From Chloranthus sessilifolius (taxonomy: Eukaryota > Streptophyta > Magnoliopsida > Chloranthales > Chloranthaceae), in assembly GCA_021018995.1 (NCBI GenBank), contig CM037585.1:67458646-67522645 (forward strand): a DNA stretch of 64,000 bases, in the 5' to 3' direction. A program made the translations under genes and the position numbers. Of the stretch, positions 56,761 to 64,000 are shown one piece after another; position 1 is the stretch's first letter, and every line of letters starts with the position of its first letter. A model generated the notes under the pieces. That model had not been told where the DNA came from, made no database searches, and saw only the letters and a list, made by a program, of their open reading frames with translations.

Positions 56761-57660
56761 AATGGACCGACTGATGTATTGTATTCTTCCCAAAAATCCT
56801 CTCACCTCTTTCTCAGTAGACGGTGGTGGCATTTCTGTGATGGCCTTTACCTTGATTGGGTTGACCTCGATACCTCTCCTGCTGAAGATGAATCTTAGTA
56901 ACTTCCCTGACATAGTGTCCAATGTGCATTTATGAGGATTCAAGTGTAACCTATATTTTCTCAGCCTCTCAAATAGCTTTTAGAGGTTAATCAGATGGTC
57001 ACTCCTCTCCGGTGACTTAGCGATCATCTCGTCGACGTATACTTCAATTTCTCGATGCATCATGTCATGAAATAGTGCTGTCATAGCTCTTTGATACGTT
57101 GCCCCATCATTCTTTAGCCCAAATGGCATGATGCGGTAGCAGAAGGTTCCCCAAGGGGTGATGAATGTTGTCATCTCTCGGTTCAACTCTACCATTATGA
57201 TTTGATTGTATCCTGAGAATCCATCCATGAACGAGAGCATCCCCTGCTTAGCAATGTTATCGACCAAGATGTCGATGTGTGGCAAAGGGAAGTCATCCTT
57301 CGGGCTCGCCCTGTTGAGGTTTCTGAAATCAATACACATGCGGACCTTTCCGTCTTTCTTTGGCACCGAGATGATATTAGCTAACCACTGTAGGTACTTG
57401 GAGACCATGATAAACCCTGCGTCATATTACTTGATGACCTCATCTTTTACTTTCAGCATCCACTCAGGTTAGAGTCACCTCAGCTTCTGCTTGACTGACT
57501 TGATATCAGGGTAGAGTGGCAACTCATGCTCGACTAAATCGATCTCCAAACCAGGCATTTCCTCGTATGACCATGCGAAGACGTCTTGATATGACCGAAG
57601 GAAATCAATTATGCCTTTTCTTTTCTCAGGAGATAATGGCGTTCCAATCTTGGTAATTCT
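56755..57660 (-). pseudogene. Reverse transcriptase of F with altered active site
   Basis: ORF 56980..57408 has VRMCIDFRNLNRASPKDDFP, FMDGFSGYNQI and PWGTFCYRIMPFGLKN. The catalytic box reads EVYVDEMIAKS: the second Asp of YVDD is Glu (codon at 57028..57030), which should abolish activity. The thumb (LLRFIFSRRGIEVNPIKV) is in 56755..56943. The N-terminal part (57400..57660) is out of frame. Confidence 0.88.
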
Positions 57661-58572
57661 AGGGATCTCCTAGGTCCCCAGTTTAACGTCCTCTATTTCT
57701 TCAACAATGGGGGTAGGGCCATGCTCAAAGTCGACAAACCGCTTAAGGAGTTTATTGGGGAGCTCCTCAGTAGGGATTTCCTTATCTAGACTCGTGACTC
57801 CTACCTCTTCTTGTATTTCTACAGGAAAGGGGCCGGTTTCACGTGGAACGGGCTTTTTAATTAAAGCATCATTTTCTTTGACTTTATTCAAAATTTTGAA
57901 AGACAATATTTTTTACTTTCATATTTTTTCTATATTTTGGAGATTTTTGTTTTCTTCATAAATGGGCTCCTAGCAAAGCAAGTACCTATATATACATTAT
58001 ATTGCCTGCCATGGGCTTATCTCACTTTTTATAGGTTGTTTTTTCTTGGGAAGTAGGTGTCGTATTTTAGACCACTTGCCGCTTCTAGAGTTTGGGGCAC
58101 AGACGCCCAATTCCATACCTGCGGTGCCTCTCCTTTACTTGTTTGGATGGTGGGGGGTGGCTAATATGATTCTTCAGAGTCAACCTCCATCATGCTTATC
58201 ATGGACTCGCCTGAGATTTTATCCTCAAACGTCAGTAGAGTCCTATGGTGATTTACCACAAGGGGGATTGCACAAGTATGGGAGACTCTTCCTCAAATAG
58301 GGACAGAGCGGCCAGGTCTATCTCCAGGTTAGGAGGGATGATCTGAGGATTGGTAAGGTGGACATGAGGTGCTGGTTTGTCGAGGTTAACTGCGTGGTCC
58401 CATCCCGATCTATTTTTATGATCCCTGCACTTACAAAGGTGTTCCAAATGTGAGGTCTGGGACGAGGCTTCTCTTCTAAGTTGATTCCTCGAGCTCTAGC
58501 AGCCACTATGGCTTGGGCTTTTTCTTTGGCCTCTCGGACCTCTTCTTCTGTGGGCTTGTACCATAACCCAAA
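57661..58572 (-). other. Element F linker between RT and G-patch
   Basis: Short open pieces (57670..57906: LPNKLLKRFVDFEHGPTPIV) match A's 4178..4480 upstream of the RT. The rest, including the A/T-rich 57880..58050, has no recognisable domain. Confidence 0.55.
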
Positions 58573-58803
58573 TCAGACCTGCTGCCCACCTTTAGCCTTG
58601 ACTGGCTCCCTCCTGCCTTGTAATCGAGGACCTAATCCCTTCCTTTTATGATAACCCCATTTTTGGGGCATGGCCACAGCCACTACCATTTCGCCTTCGA
58701 TTTTCAGAGTGATGCTTTTCGAGGGTTTTGGGATTATCGTTGATACCTCATATTCAATATTATGGAGGTCCGTATGTTCGGTCGTGTGCGGCACATCCAA
58801 CAC
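58573..58803 (-). pseudogene. G-patch domain of F polyprotein
   Basis: MPQKWGYHKRKGLGPRLQGR keeps the KGLG core of a G-patch. It directly follows the protease in the direction of transcription. See A for the possible role. Confidence 0.72.
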
Positions 58804-58833
58804 CTTGGGGTTGTCAATGCTGTGGGTGGCTTT

Positions 58834-59292
58834 TTATTTTTCATCATGTCCCTCACCTATGATGGTGATGATCTTCTGCCCCGACACGAACTTAAGCTTC
58901 TGATGCAACCTGGACGGTATTACCCCTACTTCATGCAACCAAGGGCACCCTAACAACAGATTGAAGGAGGACTTAATGTCCATTACTTGGAATGGCAAGG
59001 AAAAGGTCATTGGCCTAATTACTAGCTCAAGATCAACTTCCCTATTTATTTCCCTTCGCGTATTATCAAACCCTCTACTGTTAGTTCTTATTGGTCTCAG
59101 CATACAGGGGTCCATGCCTATTTTGGTGGCAGTTCTCAGGGGGCACACATTCAGAGCGGACCCATTATCAATCAACACTAGTGGGATCACCATGTTTCTG
59201 ACCTCTACGATGATGTTGAGGGATTTAGTAAGAATATTTCCCTCCTCCGGTAGATCCGTATCCAAGAAAGAGATGGCATTGGGAGCCATCAC
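58834..59292 (-). pseudogene. Aspartic protease of F
   Basis: The 152-residue ORF has the active site PLVLIDNGSALNVCP, then TRREINREVDLEL, FQVMDIKSSFNLLLGCPWL and the end FVSGQKIITIIGEGHDE. It is intact over the domain. The GC in LLLGCPW replaces the usual GRPW. Confidence 0.88.
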
Positions 59293-59339
59293 TTGTCTGA
59301 TTATTTGCCCAACCTCATTTGGGCTTACTTGGAGTGAGA

Positions 59340-62300
59340 CGTGTGTATTTTTTAACTCCCCCCATTAAAGCTTGGAAATGGAGTGGGGACATCATTACCA
59401 GATCCCAGACTGTGATATGAGTCGGCATTCTTCTTAGCTGAGTCTCGCGTATGTGCTCTTAGCTCATCTTTTCAAACGGGTTTACTATCGTAGAATCTTT
59501 CTTCCCCTCTGGTTGGGCTGGCACTGGTGTTGATGTGTCTGGCTGCTTGGATATCTTCCCAGACCTGGTGATAAAATCCACTGCCCCCTCCTTACTGTTG
59601 CTGGCATTGACGTCCGTCTATTCGTAACTGAGCGGGACTTGATGTGGATCATAAGTTAGTCCTGAGATCTGGAACGGGGTGACAGGGGGTACTGGAGATG
59701 TTAGTATCACTGGATTGGGATGGGTGGGCCATACCTGGTTAACCTCTGTAAGAGACAGGTGGGTGGAGAAAGTGGGATTGGTTAGGATTGTGGGTGACTG
59801 TATTGGGAGTGATATGGAGGGGGTGGGCCATTGATAATTGATAGGTGGTGGAGGGGGATGGGGGACATAATGAGTCATCGAGTAACTAGTGGAGGATGCA
59901 GAATATGATTGGTAGGAGTTTATTTGGACGTAATTAACAAGAGTTGGCACCGAAAAATATGCCCTAAGATCTAAGGGTTCTATTTGTGGTGCAAGGTTGA
60001 GGAAGTAATCTGCCAGATTCAAAGGTTAAATCACCCCAATATTCCTATTTTCCCAGTCTCTCTACGATGGGGCCACAAAATTCTCCTGGCCACAGATGTA
60101 ATCTGTCGGGTCAAACTCTAACTCTTTGTCATCCTCTTCTTTCATGCTGATAATGGGTCTTGGACCCACTCCTCCGAGAGGGTGTGGGGGTAGCGGTACT
60201 TGGTGTATGTTGGCATGCTGGGTTGCTTGGGAAATTGTTGGAGGAATAATTTTACCAGCCTCTATCAAATCCTATATTGCGTGCTTCAATGGAAAGCAGC
60301 GATCAGTAGGGTGGCCCGACCCTTGGTGAAAGTTACAATGGGTGTTGGGGTCATAGTTCCTTGGGATGGGATTTGGGGAAGGTCGTGGTTGGAGTGCTGT
60401 GACCATTCCCTTTTCTATTAATAAGGGCAATAAAACATTCAGTGATTGCCCCAAAGGTGTGGAAACTTGGTCAAAGTGGACCTTTCTCTGATCTGGAGTC
60501 ATCTGTGCCCCCTGCCCATTCCCGGTTCTCTATATTGACTCGCTTCTGGCTGGAGCTGGCTGTGCGGCTTTAAATTGAAATGAGACTATACTGGTGTTGG
60601 GCCTTGTATTTGTGACATTCTAAAAATTTGTCCCAGCTCTTCTATCATTCCTCTGCTCTGAGAATCTCTTGACCCTGTCAGCCCCATCGGATACATTCTT
60701 GTCGAAACGCCCTTCTCTGATTACGTCCTCACAATGATTGGCATTCCTCACCAAATAAGAAAAACTGGATTGTTATTGATACACTAGGAAGTCTGAGATA
60801 ATGGGCAAGGTATTTTTTGAAATCATCTCTATCTGCTCGTCGTCAGGTATTCTATTTCTTACCTGAGCTGCTAACGCTCTCCAGTGCCTGAGGAAATCGC
60901 TGAAGGTCTCATTAGGGTTCTGCTTTAACTATGCTAGATCCAACTTGCGAGGCTCAATGTCTATGTTGTAGACATATTATTCTTGAAACAGATGAGTTAG
61001 ATCCTTCCATGTCTTTATCATGGATGGTTCTAAGGATGTGAACCACCTCAAGGCCGAACTTGTCAGGTTTTTCTGGAAGACCTTTATAAGTAGGCACTCG
61101 TCCCCCCTATATTGGCACATGTCCCCATAGTAGGACTTGAGGTGTGCGATGGGGTTGCTCATGCCGTTATATTTATCAAAAACCGATATTTTAAACTTTA
61201 GGGGCAAGGGAACTTCAGAGAAGAGGCATAGATCTGAAAAGTCTGTGGCGTGGATCTCCGTTCCACCCATCTTCATTAATTACTTCTGAATCTTATCCGG
61301 TTGTTCTTTCAACTGCTCAGACTCCTTAGACAGTGGGTTTCTTTTTTCAATAGTCAGCCTTGATTCACTTTGTGCTATTAGGGGGTTAGTGATTATAGGG
61401 GGGTTGACGCTGGTAAACTCCCCAGCGTAAGCCCCACTATTTTTTATCTCATCTTCTTCATATTATGGGTCTATATATGGTGCAATGAGGGTGAAATTTT
61501 CTTGTTGGTGCTGACTAGGCTAGATAGGTGTCGGGTGGGACCATGAAAGGTGAGGAAAATTTTGTCGAGTGATAGGATGAGTGGAATTTGGATTTTGGGT
61601 GAAGCCTTGATGGGGCCATTGTGTTTGAGGGAATGCTTGGAGATGGCCTTGAGGTGTATGAGGATGGGGGAATTGGTAAAGGGTATGTGTCGGGTTCCCG
61701 CCTGGGGCAGGGTGTGAGGTTTGTGTGTGAGGGAGATATTGAGGGAATTGTGGAGGGTATAGGTATTTGGACCGAAGATTTGAGCTTTGCTGGGCTTGGG
61801 TATTAGATGAGGGATTTGGAGGGGTTTGGGCCGTAAGGCCTTGGGAAATTTGGCCCATTGGACTTTATTGGCTTTGGGCTATTGGGCCCTCGTAAGTCTG
61901 GCTCGTTGGGCCTTGATGGGTTTGACCCATTGGACCTTAATGGGTCTGGCCCATTAGGCCTTGATGGGTCTGGCCCAATGGGCCTTGAAGGCGTGGGTGA
62001 TGGGGGTTTGGGCCATTGGGCTTTGGTGGGTGTGGATGATGGGGGTTTGGGCTGTTGGGCCTTGGTGGGTTTGAGGTAATGAAGCATGGAGGCTTGGGAA
62101 TGTGGATGATGGGTTGGAAGATGTGTGGTGAGAATGAGGGGGGATGTTTTGGGAGGCTTTCCAACTACTATAAGCCAGGACCATTTCATCCATCATGGCC
62201 ATTGGAGAGGGATTGGATGGAGGTGGTTCATTTGAGGGTATTTGGTCTGTGGATGATGTAGATGTGTGGAAAAAATTGGGCATGGCCCTGGTAAAATTGG

Positions 62301-62811
62301 GCATGACCTGGGAAAATGGAGGGATATGGGGTGGATCAGAGAAACTAGGTGTGGCATGGGTAAATGTGGGTGGATTGTATATATGTTGGGAGGATGAAGA
62401 ATGGGGTATGTTGGTGAAGGTGGAAAATTGGGTCAGGTTTTGGGTGGATGTGGATGGAATGTGAGACGGATCTGGGATGGACATGGTGGGGGGAATAGAT
62501 CTTGTTTGTGGGAATGAAAGGGAGTGGGGTGTCGGATTTTGGGGGTTTTGAGTGGTGGTGGATGGGAAAATGGGCATACCGAAAGATTCGGTGACGGAAA
62601 ATGGGGGTTGAGTGAGGGGGATGGATGTGAAAACCTCTTCCGTATGGGAATGAGTTGTGGAATGTGGTGGGGATGAATCGGGATCGGCGTATGCCGGATC
62701 CACTACCCATGACATGGCTTGGTTACGGGTGAGGTACGGGTGCCTCGGATGGGGCCCGTAAAGTTTTCTCCTTCTTCCCCTATGGGATGACGGAGAACAA
62801 GGCGGTGTCAT
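59340..62811 (-). pseudogene. Gag of element F
   Basis: The probable start is at 62811 (MTPPCSPSSHRGRRRK). The N-terminal 400 residues are very rich in Pro, Ser, Thr and His. They end in tandem short units such as SRPNGPDP (61860..62080), which on the plus strand are about 30-bp repeats. A frameshift near 61960 and stops break this part. The core is at 60977..61276 (LKFKISVFDKYNGMSNPIAH, SSALRWFTSLEP). The zinc knuckle THCNFHQGSGHPTDRC (CX2HX4HX4C, common in Tat gag) is in 60272..60502. A Pro-rich linker (59618..60022) leads to the protease. Confidence 0.8.
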
Positions 62812-64000
62812 TGTGCCGGCACCACAACAATTTGGTATTTTTGGTTTATTTAATTTTTTTGAAATTTTGTATTTGGATTTTTATGATGAAGGATTTCAGG
62901 GCCTTTGAATTTCCGTTTTGGGTGGTATTTGTACCCTAAATAAATCCCACTACAAGACCCCAACACGCTTCGAAAGAATCAAAGGGGAGCCCTTTTGATC
63001 TATTGAAGGCACGGGAACCAACACAAACAACCCAATCCCTCAGAGCGAGTCAATAAGAGGTTACCCTCTTTTGATCAGTGGAGGTGTATTGGGTGTTGGA
63101 TAATACAGGACCTAATCAGAGGTGCTAAACCACTAAGCGGGGGAGCTCCGGGATGTGAAAAGGCCTCCGATTTCCAGTTATTCTGCTCAATTGGATCAAT
63201 TACTACTTGGCACGAGTATAATATGAGCCAGACCAGCTTTGGTCCAAATTGTGCTTGGCGTATCTATTACATGTGCCAGAGAAAATCTGGGGTTTCTAGA
63301 CTTGGCTCATGTATTAGTTGCACCAGGCAAAATCTGGGGTTTCCATGCTTGGCGCGTGTATTAGTTGCGCTAGGCAAACAGTGGGGTCAGATACCCCCCA
63401 ATAGTAGGCCAACAAGCCCGAATTCAGTCTTTTTTACCTTGGTTTTCTAGAAGCGATGCTTTCGGGAACTGATCTCTTAATTGAAATGGGCTTTCCTCAC
63501 CGAATCTAGGGATACAAGGCCGATTCAAGACTACTAACACTCTCCCCAAGGGTTTTAAGCTTCGTAACGTGATAGGTTCCCCAACCTATATACCTCCAGC
63601 GCAAGCGCTTTCTCAGTTATTGGAAGGGGTGGTACTTTTTCGGATCATCACCACTAGGGGCTGCCGCCGTACAAAGAATCGGGTGTTTGTATCTTTGCCT
63701 AGAATTCCCAACCCTTGAAAAATCTACCCCCATTAAAAATTCAATTAGAGTCCCCTCTTGGTTCAATTTTAATTTCAGTTTTTAGAGGAATTTTTCTTTT
63801 AAGTCCAAAAGCGGGTGGTGATTGTCCCGTGCCACCTCTACAAGCCGACGTCCACTGATAAAATATGTTTGCGGAAATGTAAAAGCTCACGTAAGCCCAC
63901 CAAACACCTAAGGCATGTAAAAGTGCAAGTAAACCCGCCAATCGGCTAAGGCATGTAAATGATGAAAAAATAAGGGAATTGTAAGGACGATGCTCAAGTA
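62812..64000 (-). other. Leader of element F
   Basis: Noncoding; it aligns with A's leader 8640..9300 (for example TCCCCAAGGGTTTTAAGCTTCG at 63542 and 8774). From about 63870 to the edge are the leader repeats (GTAAACCCGCCAATCGGCTA) that lie next to the PBS in A. PBS and 5' LTR should therefore follow within a few hundred bases. Confidence 0.75.
63206..63374. repeat. Four palindromic repeats in the F leader
   Basis: Copies lie at 63206..63231, 63254..63279, 63301..63327 and 63348..63374, about 47 bp apart. The last reads TTGGCGCGTGTA T TAGTTGCGCTA: one arm of the F type, the other of the A type. Position matches the cluster at 8435..8601 in A. Confidence 0.82.

Larger units (their letters stand above)
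31854..64000 (-). mobile_element. Element F: giant Tat-lineage LTR retrotransposon with two antisense genes
   Basis: The 3' LTR (31854..33401) is at the left. The body runs to the right edge, where the leader repeats that lie next to the PBS in A have just begun; the 5' LTR is therefore just outside. Leaving out the nested D (12,910 bp), the visible part is over 19 kb, in the size range of Ogre elements. The order from the right is leader, gag, PR, G-patch, RT, RNase H, second RNase H, INT, a long 3' region with two genes on the opposite strand, PPT and LTR. The coding parts are broken. Confidence 0.85.

Noticed and set aside
61954-62811. Separate ORF1 upstream of gag, as in Ogre
   Set aside because: The Pro-rich segment leads directly into gag by frameshifts and has no domain of its own; it is better read as the gag N terminus.

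Overview
The window is plant nuclear DNA made almost entirely of nested Ty3/gypsy LTR retrotransposons. The plant origin rests on two sets of signs. Two element copies belong to the Tat (Ogre-like) lineage: dual RNase H, a G-patch between protease and reverse transcriptase, a tRNA-Arg primer site and a PPT followed by TGTAGAC. Three belong to the Athila lineage: a tRNA-Asp primer site, a GGTTTGGGGG polypurine tract and a large accessory ORF after pol. I found no host gene, rRNA, tRNA gene or CRISPR array, and I cannot name the species.

Layout. Element A (1..11153, minus strand, Tat) lacks its 3' end; it runs from 3' UTR through INT, RNase H, RT, G-patch, PR and gag to a PBS and a 5' LTR. It abuts an old minus-strand coding remnant, C (11154..11451, resuming at 25813..26735). 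C is split by element B (11452..25812, plus strand), a complete Athila element with two LTRs and a near-matching 5-bp target duplication. To the right lies element E (about 26735..31853, minus), an Athila derivative that keeps only gag. A very large Tat element F (31854 to beyond 64000, minus) sits in E's 5' LTR. F carries two genes antisense to its own transcript: a spliced plant-mobile-domain-like pseudogene and a DUF7745-like pseudogene. Element D (36667..49576, minus) is inserted in the first of these. D is an Athila derivative with gag and the accessory ORF but no pol. The inferred order is C first, then A, B and E, then F into E, then D into F.

How the parts relate. Gag, PR, RT, RNase H and INT form the normal retrotransposition machinery, all now carrying stops or frameshifts. 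The unusual part is regulatory. Each of the three families that can be examined has its own CpG-containing palindromic motif, clustered in the LTR upstream of the TATA box and again directly upstream of internal accessory genes. The motif is an inverted GGCGCAACTA or GGCGCATGTA half-site in Tat A/F, CTTTTCGAAAAG in B, and TCGCGA/GCGCGAG in D. The Athila accessory proteins begin with strongly basic, NLS-like segments, and I see no obvious membrane segment. This suggests a nuclear regulator acting on its own element rather than an envelope protein. The inference is testable and unproven.
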